This document shows, piece after piece, positions 17,168 through 24,416 of a DNA stretch of 25,791 nucleotides (within the stretch, counting starts at the first letter, position 1; every line of letters begins with the position of its first letter). The translations under genes were made by a program, and so were the position numbers. The DNA lies in the NCBI GenBank assembly GCA_964487845.1, contig CAZASK010000021.1, positions 1 to 25,791 of the forward strand, read 5' to 3'. This stretch comes from CAZASK01 sp964487845 (lineage in GTDB: Bacteria; Chlamydiota; Chlamydiia; Chlamydiales; FEN-1388). The notes under the pieces are model-generated. The model was not told where the DNA came from, made no database searches, and saw only the letters and a program-made list of their open reading frames with translations.

Positions 17168-18112
17168 ATGTATCGAGTAGCAGATCTATTTAAAAAGCAT
17201 GAAATACCGCTTTCTTTAACTCTCATAGCAGGAAAAGAGGGTCTCTCGCGGCAAATCACTGTCCCTGAGGCGCATAGGCCGGGCCTCAGCTTGTCAGGCT
17301 ATCTAAAAGGGCACGCGAAGAAAAGGCTTCTTGTCTTAGGTCGGGTGGAGATCGATTACCTGAAAGATTTATCACCAGACGAGCGTGCGAGAAGACTTAC
17401 CTCTATTCTTACAGAAGATACTCCGGCAGTGATCGTAGCAAGAAAATTTAAGCCAGTAGCTGAGCTCGTCCATTTGTGCAATCAAAATAAAATACCGCTG
17501 TTTCGAACGCCAATACCTACAATGAGCTTGCTCAGTAAGTTGACACATTTATTGGCAGAGGAGTTTGCCCCATGTGCGACCTGTCATGGGACACTTGTGG
17601 AGGTGTTTGGTGTGGGTGTGCTCATTCAGGGAGATTCTGCTGTCGGTAAAAGTGAGGCTGCATTAGGATTGATTGAGCGAGGGCATCGCCTGATTGCCGA
17701 TGATGTAGTGCGTGTTACGCGAGGAGAGGCGGGGTATCTTGAAGGCTACGGCACCGAGCTGACACGTCACCACATGGAAATTCGAGGTATAGGCATTTTA
17801 AATGTGGCCTTCTTATACGGCGCAGTGTGTGTGCGTGATCGCAAAAGAATTGATATGGTAGTTTTTTTGGAAGTATGGGATGACAATCACGCTTATGACC
17901 GGGTGGGGCTTGAAGATACCACCTGTGATATCCTAGATGTTCGCGTGCCATTTCATGTGCTTCCTGTCAAACCAGGTCGTGATGTGGTGTTGCTTTTAGA
18001 AACACTTGCTTTAAATCACAGGTTGAAAGGTATGGGGCTGAACTCCGCGAAAGAATTTAGCAAGAAATTACATGAAACAATGGCTCATAAGACACGTAGG
18101 AGGAGGACATGA
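17168..18112 (+). CDS. hprK: HPr kinase/phosphorylase
   Basis: HprK phosphorylates and dephosphorylates a serine in HPr in response to metabolic state. The 314-residue protein has the usual two-domain layout. The N-terminal sensor domain starts with YRVADLFKKH, and the C-terminal kinase domain has the catalytic H140 (CHGTLVEV), the P-loop GDSAVGKS at 155-162 (K161) and D178-D179 in LIADD. The signature HHMEIRGIGILNV follows near 202. Residue numbers match those of the well-studied Lactobacillus enzyme. The P-loop has Ala where Gly is commoner. No strong RBS is visible before the ATG, but the family N-terminus supports it. The stop overlaps the ptsH start by 4 bases. Confidence 0.95.
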   Translation: MYRVADLFKKHEIPLSLTLIAGKEGLSRQITVPEAHRPGLSLSGYLKGHAKKRLLVLGRVEIDYLKDLSPDERARRLTSILTEDTPAVIVARKFKPVAELVHLCNQNKIPLFRTPIPTMSLLSKLTHLLAEEFAPCATCHGTLVEVFGVGVLIQGDSAVGKSEAALGLIERGHRLIADDVVRVTRGEAGYLEGYGTELTRHHMEIRGIGILNVAFLYGAVCVRDRKRIDMVVFLEVWDDNHAYDRVGLEDTTCDILDVRVPFHVLPVKPGRDVVLLLETLALNHRLKGMGLNSAKEFSKKLHETMAHKTRRRRT

Positions 18113-18408
18113 AACTCGTCTCTAAAATTCGTGTAAAAAATAAGCTTGGCATTCATACACGGCCGGCGACATCGATTGTCAAGCTTCTGCAAAACAGCAA
18201 GTCGGATGTGAGGTTTACTCACAAAAAAGAAACGGTCAACGCAAAAAGCATCTTGAGTATTCTTATGCTTGCCCTTCACAAAAATGCATCGGTGACTATC
18301 ACTGTAGAAGGGGATGACGCTGAAGATACTATGGAGAAGCTAACGAGGGCTTTTGAAAACAACTTTGGAGAGGAGTCTCATGCAGCGACGGCAAGAAGTC
18401 CTACTTGA
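18109..18408 (+). CDS. ptsH: Phosphocarrier protein HPr
   Basis: HPr carries phosphate from enzyme I. The 99-residue protein has the histidine site H16 in GIHTRPA and the regulatory serine S47 in NAKSILSIL, the target expected for the HPr kinase encoded just upstream. Length is slightly above the usual 85-90 because of a Ser/Ala/Thr tail that overlaps the next gene. The ATG overlaps the hprK stop (ATGA). Its Shine-Dalgarno AGGAGGAGG (18098-18106) lies inside hprK and encodes the Arg run at the HprK C-terminus, so translation is probably coupled. No sugar permease (EII) gene is in the window. Confidence 0.95.
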   Translation: MKLVSKIRVKNKLGIHTRPATSIVKLLQNSKSDVRFTHKKETVNAKSILSILMLALHKNASVTITVEGDDAEDTMEKLTRAFENNFGEESHAATARSPT

Positions 18409-20149
18409 AGGCTGCGCCGTCTCCAAGGGGATCGCTATCGGCATTCCTTTTGTACTGGATTCGTTCGACAGTGTTGTTCCCGAATTGAACATAGAGGCGA
18501 AAGAAGTCCATAAAGAGATCAGTCGCTATCGCCTCGCTTTGCAAGACAGTCGCGCAGATTTGCTCCGCCTTCGAGAAGAGCTGCTCCGAGAGGGTATTCC
18601 AGATGGTGTAATGGTTTTAGAAGCGCATCTACAGATGATCGACGATCCGTTGCTGAACAGTAAAATCGAAGATGAAATCAAGCAGTGTAAAAAAAATGCT
18701 GAATTTATATTCCAGAGGGCGATACGCAGATTTAAGGAGAAATTTGAGTCGCTTCAAGATCCATTTTTTAAGCAGCGATTCGAAGATATCAGCGACATCT
18801 CGAAGAGAATACTCGCCTACTTACGTGAGATGAAGAGGCTTTCTTTAGAGGACGTCCCTCAAAATTCGATTATATTTACTCACAGTTTATCCCCTTCAGA
18901 GGCTGCAGAGGCAAAAAGGCAGCGGATTGGGGGCTTTGTAACGATGAGAGGTGGTGGCACATCGCATACTGCCATTGTAGCAAAAGCAAAGGGAATCCCT
19001 TATGTGGCCTCAGTAAATTACACAAAAATTCCATCTTTGCAGAAAAGCTCGATGTGCATCGTCGATGGGCTATCTGGTAAAATTATTTTAAATCCTTCTG
19101 AATCAACGCTGATTCATTACCGAAAGCTAAAGCAAGCTGCATTAAAGCAGCAAGAATATCTAGTAGCGGAAAGCAGCCTTCCCGCCGAGACGACAGATGG
19201 GACAAAAGTAGAGCTGCTCGCTAACTTAGAAGTGGGAGATGATTTCACAGAGGCCTTTGCTTTTGGTGCAGAGGGGGTAGGCCTTTTCCGCTCAGAATAT
19301 ATTGTACTGCAAAGAGGCGCTTTTCCATCTGAGGAAGAGCAGTTTGAGATATATAAAAATCTCGCGGAGACGATGCATGGCGTTCCTGTTGTAATTCGCG
19401 CTTTTGACATAGGCTTAGATAAGGTTGCCTGTAGCCTAAAAGGGCATGGGGAGCTCAATCCTGCATTGGGCCTTCGTGCAATTCGATTTTTGCTTCAAGA
19501 AAAGGAGCTTTTGAAGGCACAGCTGAGGGCTATCATACGTGCATCTGAATATGGTGATATCAGAGTTTTGTTTCCTATGGTGTCTGGCTTAAGTGAGCTC
19601 TTAGAAACAAAAGAGGTGATTCAAGAAGTGTACCAAGAGCTAGAAACGTTTGGATTTTCTGTCTCAAAAAAAATAAAAATAGGGTGTATGATCGAGGTTC
19701 CATCTATTGCGATGATCATCGATTTGATTGCGGAAGAATGTGACTTTATTTCCATAGGGACAAATGATCTGACGCAGTACATGCTTGCAGTAGACAGGAT
19801 GAATCAGAAGGCAAGTGCTATTTACACATCAGCACATCCAGGGGTGATACGCATTTTAAAACAGATCGTAGATGTTGCCAAGAGGTCAAAAATCCCGGTG
19901 AGTGTTTGCGGGGAGATGGCGTCCGATCCTTGCATGGTGCCACTTCTCATCGGTCTTGGGATGACAACTCTTTCTGTCTCGTGTCGATATCTCCCTATTA
20001 TTAGGCATGTCATTCGCTCGATCAGTAAAAAGCAAGCGGAGCAGATTGCAAAGCATGTGCTCTCGTTAAAGACTGCTGGCGAGATCTATGCATTTTTAGC
20101 AAAAGAAGCAGCCAAAAATATTGCACCAGGATCAATAGATCATCTATAA
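18380..20149 (+). CDS. ptsI: PTS enzyme I (PEP-protein phosphotransferase)
   Basis: Enzyme I takes phosphate from PEP and gives it to HPr. From the ATG at 18380 the protein has 589 residues, normal for the family. Phosphohistidine H196 lies in RGGGTSHTAIVA (the arginine usual before TSH is Gly). The TIM-barrel PEP domain shows GVGLFRSEY, VIRAFDIG, LNPALGLRAIR, FISIGTNDLTQY and the active cysteine loop VSVCGEMASDP. A TTG 27 bases upstream is in frame, but the 18380 ATG is preferred because GGAGAGGAG stands just before it and enzyme I proteins start close to the EGCAVSKG strand. The gene overlaps the ptsH end by 29 bases in a different frame. Confidence 0.95.
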   Translation: MQRRQEVLLEGCAVSKGIAIGIPFVLDSFDSVVPELNIEAKEVHKEISRYRLALQDSRADLLRLREELLREGIPDGVMVLEAHLQMIDDPLLNSKIEDEIKQCKKNAEFIFQRAIRRFKEKFESLQDPFFKQRFEDISDISKRILAYLREMKRLSLEDVPQNSIIFTHSLSPSEAAEAKRQRIGGFVTMRGGGTSHTAIVAKAKGIPYVASVNYTKIPSLQKSSMCIVDGLSGKIILNPSESTLIHYRKLKQAALKQQEYLVAESSLPAETTDGTKVELLANLEVGDDFTEAFAFGAEGVGLFRSEYIVLQRGAFPSEEEQFEIYKNLAETMHGVPVVIRAFDIGLDKVACSLKGHGELNPALGLRAIRFLLQEKELLKAQLRAIIRASEYGDIRVLFPMVSGLSELLETKEVIQEVYQELETFGFSVSKKIKIGCMIEVPSIAMIIDLIAEECDFISIGTNDLTQYMLAVDRMNQKASAIYTSAHPGVIRILKQIVDVAKRSKIPVSVCGEMASDPCMVPLLIGLGMTTLSVSCRYLPIIRHVIRSISKKQAEQIAKHVLSLKTAGEIYAFLAKEAAKNIAPGSIDHL

Positions 20150-20168
20150 CATATTTGTAAAAATCAGC

Positions 20169-20197
20169 TTGTTGTTTTTTTACTTCGTTTATATGCT
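20169..20197 (+). promoter_or_regulatory. Sigma-66/70-type promoter for the 224-residue gene
   Basis: TTGTTG at 20169-20174 is followed, after a 17-base T-rich spacer, by TATGCT at 20192-20197. Spacing is ideal and each hexamer keeps most consensus positions. Transcription would begin near 20204 and run into the gene at 20232 and then tsaB. The run of T at 20175-20181 could also help end the ptsI transcript, although I see no strong hairpin before it. Confidence 0.5.
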
Positions 20198-20231
20198 ATG
20201 ACTGTTTTTTATTAATTCATAGCAAGGTCAT

Positions 20232-20906
20232 ATGAACAATATACAAGATAGTAGCGTAAATAGTCGTCTTTATAATACGAATTTTGATTCGAACACCCCT
20301 AACAAGAGTGTGCAAGTTGTCACTCTCAAGGATAAAGAAATAGAAAAAGAGCAGCAAGAAATGAGAGAGATTCTGCGAAACGCTGACTTTAGCTGTTTTC
20401 AACTGGACCTCGGTTCTACTGCAAATCCGACAGTGAATATTCCTGTACAAAAAACAGCAAAAAAGCTGAGTCGTCCAAAAACAAATCCATCGCCTTTTAC
20501 ATCCGTTCTGCGAAGTGAGCCTATTGTGGAGAATGTTCGCCGTCGTGGAGAGGTGGGGCATAAGTGGACGAAAGAGGATTACCAGTATATAGTGAAATTG
20601 GCCGTAAAAAATGCTATAAAAATAAACCAAGTATATACTGGATCAGCGCTTGCTCGTGACATTCTCGATGACTTTAATCGCTCAATACCAGGTGAAAATA
20701 TATCTTTAAGGCAGCTGATTGCTTCATTCACAAATCGTGTAAAGGCAAAAATCCTCAGCGTTGAAGAATATAAAAACACCTTGGTGAATGTTCAAATAGA
20801 GGCACTTGAGGGGTTGAAGGGGAAAGATGCTACAGCAGTCGAGCAAGAAATGAATGATAGAATAGACCGTATATTTCAAACGGCCTTAGAGAAAAACAGG
20901 AACTAA
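20232..20906 (+). CDS. Unknown protein with SANT/Myb-like segment
   Basis: This 224-residue protein of no recognised family has residues 1-110 polar and mostly disordered, beginning MNNIQDSSVNSRLYNTN, with a short helix near 33-50 and a basic patch (KTAKKLSRPKTNP). Residues about 103-175 look like a compact helical domain. RRRGEVGHKWTKEDYQYI has a Trp (W112) followed by Thr-x-Glu-Asp and a helix, as in SANT/Myb-type repeats, but only one of the usual tryptophans is evident. The tail (IEALEGLKGKDATAVEQEMND) is helical. No signal peptide or membrane span is present. It lies 9 bases before tsaB, so both are likely co-transcribed. AAGG 5-8 bases before the ATG supports the start. A host-directed role is inference. 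Confidence 0.75.
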   Translation: MNNIQDSSVNSRLYNTNFDSNTPNKSVQVVTLKDKEIEKEQQEMREILRNADFSCFQLDLGSTANPTVNIPVQKTAKKLSRPKTNPSPFTSVLRSEPIVENVRRRGEVGHKWTKEDYQYIVKLAVKNAIKINQVYTGSALARDILDDFNRSIPGENISLRQLIASFTNRVKAKILSVEEYKNTLVNVQIEALEGLKGKDATAVEQEMNDRIDRIFQTALEKNRN

Positions 20907-20915
20907 AAAGCTGAT

Positions 20916-21584
20916 ATGACCTTTATTGTCACTGAGTCATCAACAGAACGCTCTGCTTGTGCTGTATTTGCCAATAAGGTCATGGTTGCCTCTCAAGATA
21001 TGAGGGTTGGGCTGATCGAAACGCGCTTTCTTCTGTCTACTCTGGATACTCTTCTTGAAAGAGTGGGAGTGGGCTTGGATGCCTTAGAGTGTGTGGTAGC
21101 AGGAGTAGGTCCAGGATCCTTTACGGGGATTCGAGTTTCGTGTGCGCTTGCTCAAGGTATTGCACGAGGTCTTTCTATTCCAGCCGTCGGCGTCTCCTCT
21201 CTTCGAGCTTTTATTCCACAAGATGGCTTTGAAGGGCGCTTTCTTGTTGGTATCGATGCGAGGATGGGAGGAATTTTCAGTATATCAGGACATGTGCACG
21301 AAAGAAATGTCAGGTTTGTCACGAAAGAGAGGCTCTTATCTCCTGCTCAGTTTCAAGAGGAGATGAAGAGTTGCGATCTTCTCGTGACGCCATGTGCTCA
21401 GCCTATTACGCAGAGGCTAGACTGTAGTGGCATCGCTCTTTTAGAGCGAGGTCCTGATATGAATTTTTTGGGTCAAGAGGGATACCGCCTGTTTTGCTCA
21501 GGAGAAGTAGGAGAGTTGAAGCCTCTCTATCTTCGTGCGACTCAGGCAGAGATCGATTTAGGGATCTCTCCTTGCGAAATATGA
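20916..21584 (+). CDS. tsaB: tRNA t6A biosynthesis protein TsaB
   Basis: TsaB is the partner of TsaD in making threonylcarbamoyl-adenosine at position 37 of ANN-decoding tRNAs. The 222-residue protein has the ASKHA-fold start (IVTESSTERSACAVF), the hallmark GPGSFTGIRVSCALAQGIA, a DARMGGIFS strand and the terminal LKPLYLR. It lacks the metal-binding HxxxH of TsaD, as expected for TsaB. The ribosome site is weak. rpsU follows after 264 bases that hold a strongly folded element. From memory this tsaB-rpsU-dnaJ order is also found in Chlamydia, where the gene is listed as a glycoprotease-like protein. Confidence 0.92.
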   Translation: MTFIVTESSTERSACAVFANKVMVASQDMRVGLIETRFLLSTLDTLLERVGVGLDALECVVAGVGPGSFTGIRVSCALAQGIARGLSIPAVGVSSLRAFIPQDGFEGRFLVGIDARMGGIFSISGHVHERNVRFVTKERLLSPAQFQEEMKSCDLLVTPCAQPITQRLDCSGIALLERGPDMNFLGQEGYRLFCSGEVGELKPLYLRATQAEIDLGISPCEI

Positions 21585-21589
21585 TCTTT

Positions 21590-21622
21590 TTGAGGTATTA
21601 TCCTGTACTCAAAGTGTATAAG
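21590..21622 (+). promoter_or_regulatory. Possible promoter before the folded RNA
   Basis: TTGAGG lies at 21590-21595, and TGTATAAG at 21615-21622 contains TATAAG (one mismatch to TATAAT). Spacing is 19-21 bases, longer than ideal, so the -35 match may be fortuitous. A start 7 bases after the -10 box would fall at about 21627-21629, exactly at the base of the long hairpin that follows. Confidence 0.4.
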
Positions 21623-21627
21623 GTAAG

Positions 21628-21816
21628 TCGTAGCTCATCTTACGCACTTGTGATGCCAGGAGGCTTGGATTATTTTGGGTATGAGAGGTTTAAGAAAGCT
21701 TGAGGCATATCCGAAGGATATGACGAGCATTTCGAAAACCGCTCATGCTCAGAAACAAGCCTAGGCATCAAAAAGTGCGCAAGGTGAGGTCGTAAAAAGA
21801 TAGACAGCATTTTTTT
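21628..21816 (+). ncRNA. Rod-shaped structured RNA candidate, 6S RNA-like
   Basis: Nearly the whole gap folds into one long irregular hairpin. Pairing runs 634-641 with 781-788, 643-649 with 773-779, 651-657 with 764-770 and 661-667 with 756-762 (add 21000 to each). After a central bubble of 13 and 9 bases it continues 681-691 with 736-746 (one mismatch), 698-701 with 725-728 and 706-712 with 716-722, capped by a GAA loop. That is about 50 base pairs, including G-T and mismatch positions. Length (about 165-190 bases), the long closing stem and a bubble starting about 40 bases from the expected 5' end match the architecture of 6S RNA, the RNA polymerase regulator. Seven T at 21810-21816 could mark the 3' end. 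Identity as 6S is inference. The alternative is a long rpsU leader. Confidence 0.55.
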
Positions 21817-21848
21817 ATGAGATGCTCGTAAATTAGGAAGTTGAGTTC

Positions 21849-22028
21849 ATGACAAGTGTAAAAGTAAGACCTGGCGAATCAATAGATAAGGCGCTCAGAG
21901 CGCTCAAGAAAAGGCTAGATAAAGAAGGTGTGATGAAGTCTGTGAAAGCACATCGCTTTTATGCAAAGCCGTCAGTAAAAAAGCGCGCGAAGTCAAAAGC
22001 TGCCACAAAGTATAAAAAAGTGCGGTAA
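21849..22028 (+). CDS. rpsU: Ribosomal protein S21
   Basis: This short 59-residue basic protein belongs to the small ribosomal subunit. It begins MTSVKVRPGESIDKALRALK, followed by KRLDKEGVMKSVKAHRFY, the classic S21 pattern, and ends in a Lys/Arg-rich tail (KKRAKSKAATKYKKVR). It is slightly shorter than the 71 residues of E. coli. AGGAAG at 21835-21840 is 8 bases before the ATG. It lies between the structured RNA candidate and dnaJ. A terminator hairpin overlaps its stop codon. Confidence 0.95.
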   Translation: MTSVKVRPGESIDKALRALKKRLDKEGVMKSVKAHRFYAKPSVKKRAKSKAATKYKKVR

Positions 22029-22043
22029 CACGCACTCTTTTTT
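22014..22043 (+). terminator. Terminator overlapping the rpsU stop
   Basis: The A-run and GTGCG (22014-22024) face CGCAC and a T-rich tract (22031-22043) across a 6-base loop that contains the TAA stop. The core is GTGCG/CGCAC, extended by A-T pairs with one bulge, and followed by seven T. The flanking A tract makes it roughly symmetrical. It would separate rpsU from dnaJ transcription, or reduce read-through into dnaJ. Confidence 0.7.
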
Positions 22044-22129
22044 AAGAATGTGAAAGATGTTCTTCTTCTACATGCGTGAGAAGTCTATTCAACGGAAGGG
22101 TAGTGTCAACGAAAAGGTAGTGCAACGCC

Positions 22130-23278
22130 ATGGCTGATTATTATGAAATCTTGGGTGTAACTCGCGGCGCAACAGCTGACGAGATCAAAAAAGCATATAG
22201 AAAAAAAGCGCTTCAATATCATCCCGACCGCAATCCTAATGATCCAGAGGCTGAGAAAAAATTCAAAGAGATCTCAGAAGCGTATGAGACGTTAAGTGAT
22301 GCTCAGCAAAAAGAGATGTATGACAGATATGGCAAAGAGGGCATGCAAAACTTTGCAGGTGCCCGCGCAGGTCATGCTGGACATCATGGTTTTTCTTCTA
22401 TGGAAGAGGCTTTGCGCACATTCATGGGTGCCTTTCAGGGCGATTCCATGTTCGACTCTATGTATGGAGGCATGGGCGGTGGTGGCGATCATTACCGTGA
22501 GCAGCAGGGAGCAAGTAAGCGTGTCAACATCTCCATTCGCTTTGATGAAGCGGTAAAAGGGGTAGAAAAAGAGCTTGCTATCACAAGTTATACCGTGTGC
22601 GACTCATGCCATGGCAAGAGATCGCAGTCGGCGCAGGGTGTGAAGCGCTGCAGTCGTTGTAGCGGTGCTGGGCAGATCTTTGAACAGCGCGGCTTTTTCA
22701 GCATGTCGATGACTTGTCCACAGTGTCATGGCGAGGGGCAGGTAGTTACAGATCCTTGCAAAGCGTGTTCAGGAGAGGGGCGAGTAAAGACGAAGAAACG
22801 TGTGAATGTGAAGATACCAGCGGGCGTTGACTCAGGGATGAGGCTCAGGCTTGCCGGATATGGTGACGTGGGCGTTGGCGGAGCATCTCCTGGTGATCTC
22901 TATGTCTACATCAACGTAGAACCACACGAATTTCTGGAGCGTCAAGGAAATGACATCTTGCTTGATTTACCTCTGACATATGCTGAGGCAGCACTTGGAT
23001 GTAAAAAAGAGGTGCCTTCCTTCCAAGACGCCATGAACCGCATTACCATTCCCGAGGCTACACAGACGAATAAGGTCTTCCGCATCAAAGGGGGAGGGTT
23101 CCCTAATGTGCATGGCCCAGGACGCGGGGATCTTTTAGTGCGTGTGGTAGTAGAGACGCCGACAAAACTTTCTGATCGTCAAAAAGAGCTTTTGAAGGAG
23201 TTTGCAGCTTTAGAAGAGGTAGCAAATTTCCCTCGGAAAAAAGGCTTTTTAGATAAGCTGAAAGCATTTTTTTCTTAA
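22130..23278 (+). CDS. dnaJ: Chaperone DnaJ (Hsp40)
   Basis: DnaJ is the co-chaperone that delivers substrates to DnaK and stimulates its ATPase. The 382-residue protein has all parts in order: a J domain with HPD at 31-33, a Gly/Phe/Met-rich linker (about 75-125, with MYGGMGGGGD), a zinc domain with four CxxC pairs (C157/C160, C174/C177, C196/C199, C210/C213) and two C-terminal beta domains (VKIPAGVDSGMRLR, FRIKGGGFPNVHGPGRGDL). The first zinc motif is CDSCHGKR instead of CxxCxGxG; the other three are regular. RBS spacing is poor (AAGG about 14 bases before the ATG). No CIRCE-like repeat is seen in the 100-base gap upstream. Confidence 0.97.
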   Translation: MADYYEILGVTRGATADEIKKAYRKKALQYHPDRNPNDPEAEKKFKEISEAYETLSDAQQKEMYDRYGKEGMQNFAGARAGHAGHHGFSSMEEALRTFMGAFQGDSMFDSMYGGMGGGGDHYREQQGASKRVNISIRFDEAVKGVEKELAITSYTVCDSCHGKRSQSAQGVKRCSRCSGAGQIFEQRGFFSMSMTCPQCHGEGQVVTDPCKACSGEGRVKTKKRVNVKIPAGVDSGMRLRLAGYGDVGVGGASPGDLYVYINVEPHEFLERQGNDILLDLPLTYAEAALGCKKEVPSFQDAMNRITIPEATQTNKVFRIKGGGFPNVHGPGRGDLLVRVVVETPTKLSDRQKELLKEFAALEEVANFPRKKGFLDKLKAFFS

Positions 23279-23304
23279 AGCGAAAGCGATAATCGAGCAA
23301 TCTC

Positions 23305-24405
23305 ATGTTCATGTATTCACAGAAGATATGTCGTTTTATCGCTGAAATCAAGGCCTCTATTAGGCAGATCATCTCAGAAGAAGTTGGCCTCAAGGTCTTT
23401 CATGACCGCTTTTATAATAGGCTCAAGACGATCTCTTATCCAATACGGGTTGTGATCTATAACAATAAAGAGATGTTGGGCTACTTTGATGCAGACTTTT
23501 ATGAGCTTGGCTTTCATGAAAAATTGATACATGTAAAAAAAGAACAGCTCATCTCGATCATCAAGCATGAAGTTGCGCACTATATCACCTTTATCGAGTA
23601 TGGAGCGACACAAAAGCCTCATTCTGCAGAGTTTATAGCTATATGTCGCAGGCTTGGCTGGAATGAAGAGGTATATAGAGCGGCTCTTTCTCTACAATAT
23701 GAGAATATAGGTCCAGAAGCTGCAGAGAGTGCCATCTTGAGGAAGGTGAAAAAGCTGATGGCTCTTGCAAAGAGTAGTAACCTCCATGAGGCTGAGCTTG
23801 CGATGGTAAAGTCGCAGCAGCTGCTTGTAGAGCACCAGCTTTCTTTTGATGACGCTCTCTTTGATCATGATGAGAAAATATGCCTTAAACGTATCCTCAA
23901 GCAGAAAAAAGAAAATGCCAAGATGAGAGCTATTGCGCGCATTTTGGATACTTTTTTTGTAAGCTGTGTCTATAGTAGAGGGGGAGAGTATACTTATCTG
24001 GAAATCTCTGGGAGAGTAGTGAACGTCGAAATTGCAGAATATGTCGCTCTCTTTTTGCAAACGGAGCTCGATATTTTGTGGAAGAGTGTGCAGCAAAAAG
24101 AGCGGTTGCAGGGGCTGAGAGCGAAAAATTCTTTTTTCTTAGGCCTTGCGAAGGGGTACTGTGATAAGATTCAATCTTTGAAAAGATCGTATACGCAAGA
24201 TATGACTACTGCACTTATCACGATGGAGAAAAAACGAGCTGAAGAGCGAGCGATGATTTATCCACGTTTGTCTCGGGGTACAAGCTCTGCAAGCTACTGC
24301 TGCCGCTCTTTACAGCTCGGAGAGTCTATGGGCCAAAAGCTCACTATCAACCCAGCTGTCAGCGGCTCTAAGGCATTTTCTCTTTACTTGGGCCACTTAT
24401 CGTAG
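23305..24405 (+). CDS. SprT-like metalloprotease/DUF2786 protein
   Basis: This 366-residue protein combines two recognisable parts. Residues about 10-120 resemble SprT-type zinc metalloproteases, with HEVAH at 88-92, the Glu as catalytic base, and a third likely ligand H106 in KPHSAEF followed by CRRLGW. Residues about 141-182 match DUF2786 (ILRKVKKLMALAKSSNLHEAELAMVKSQQLL), with the usual companion region after it (FFLGLAKGYCDKI near 270-290). No signal peptide is present. SprT/Spartan proteins act on protein bound to DNA; whether this one does is unknown. An ATG two codons in is an alternative start. It lies 26 bases after dnaJ and 11 bases before the LRR gene. Confidence 0.82.
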   Translation: MFMYSQKICRFIAEIKASIRQIISEEVGLKVFHDRFYNRLKTISYPIRVVIYNNKEMLGYFDADFYELGFHEKLIHVKKEQLISIIKHEVAHYITFIEYGATQKPHSAEFIAICRRLGWNEEVYRAALSLQYENIGPEAAESAILRKVKKLMALAKSSNLHEAELAMVKSQQLLVEHQLSFDDALFDHDEKICLKRILKQKKENAKMRAIARILDTFFVSCVYSRGGEYTYLEISGRVVNVEIAEYVALFLQTELDILWKSVQQKERLQGLRAKNSFFLGLAKGYCDKIQSLKRSYTQDMTTALITMEKKRAEERAMIYPRLSRGTSSASYCCRSLQLGESMGQKLTINPAVSGSKAFSLYLGHLS

Positions 24406-24416
24406 AGGAAATAGAT

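Noticed and set aside
18353..18379. TTG start for ptsI giving nine extra residues
   Set aside because: The ATG at 18380 has a strong GGAGAGGAG site and matches the usual N-terminal length of enzyme I.
21700..21730. SRP (4.5S) RNA, suggested by the CCGAAGG apical loop
   Set aside because: The conserved asymmetric loop and GGAA tetraloop context of SRP RNA are missing, and the helix extends far beyond its size. tmRNA was also dismissed, as no tRNA-like ends or tag frame were seen.
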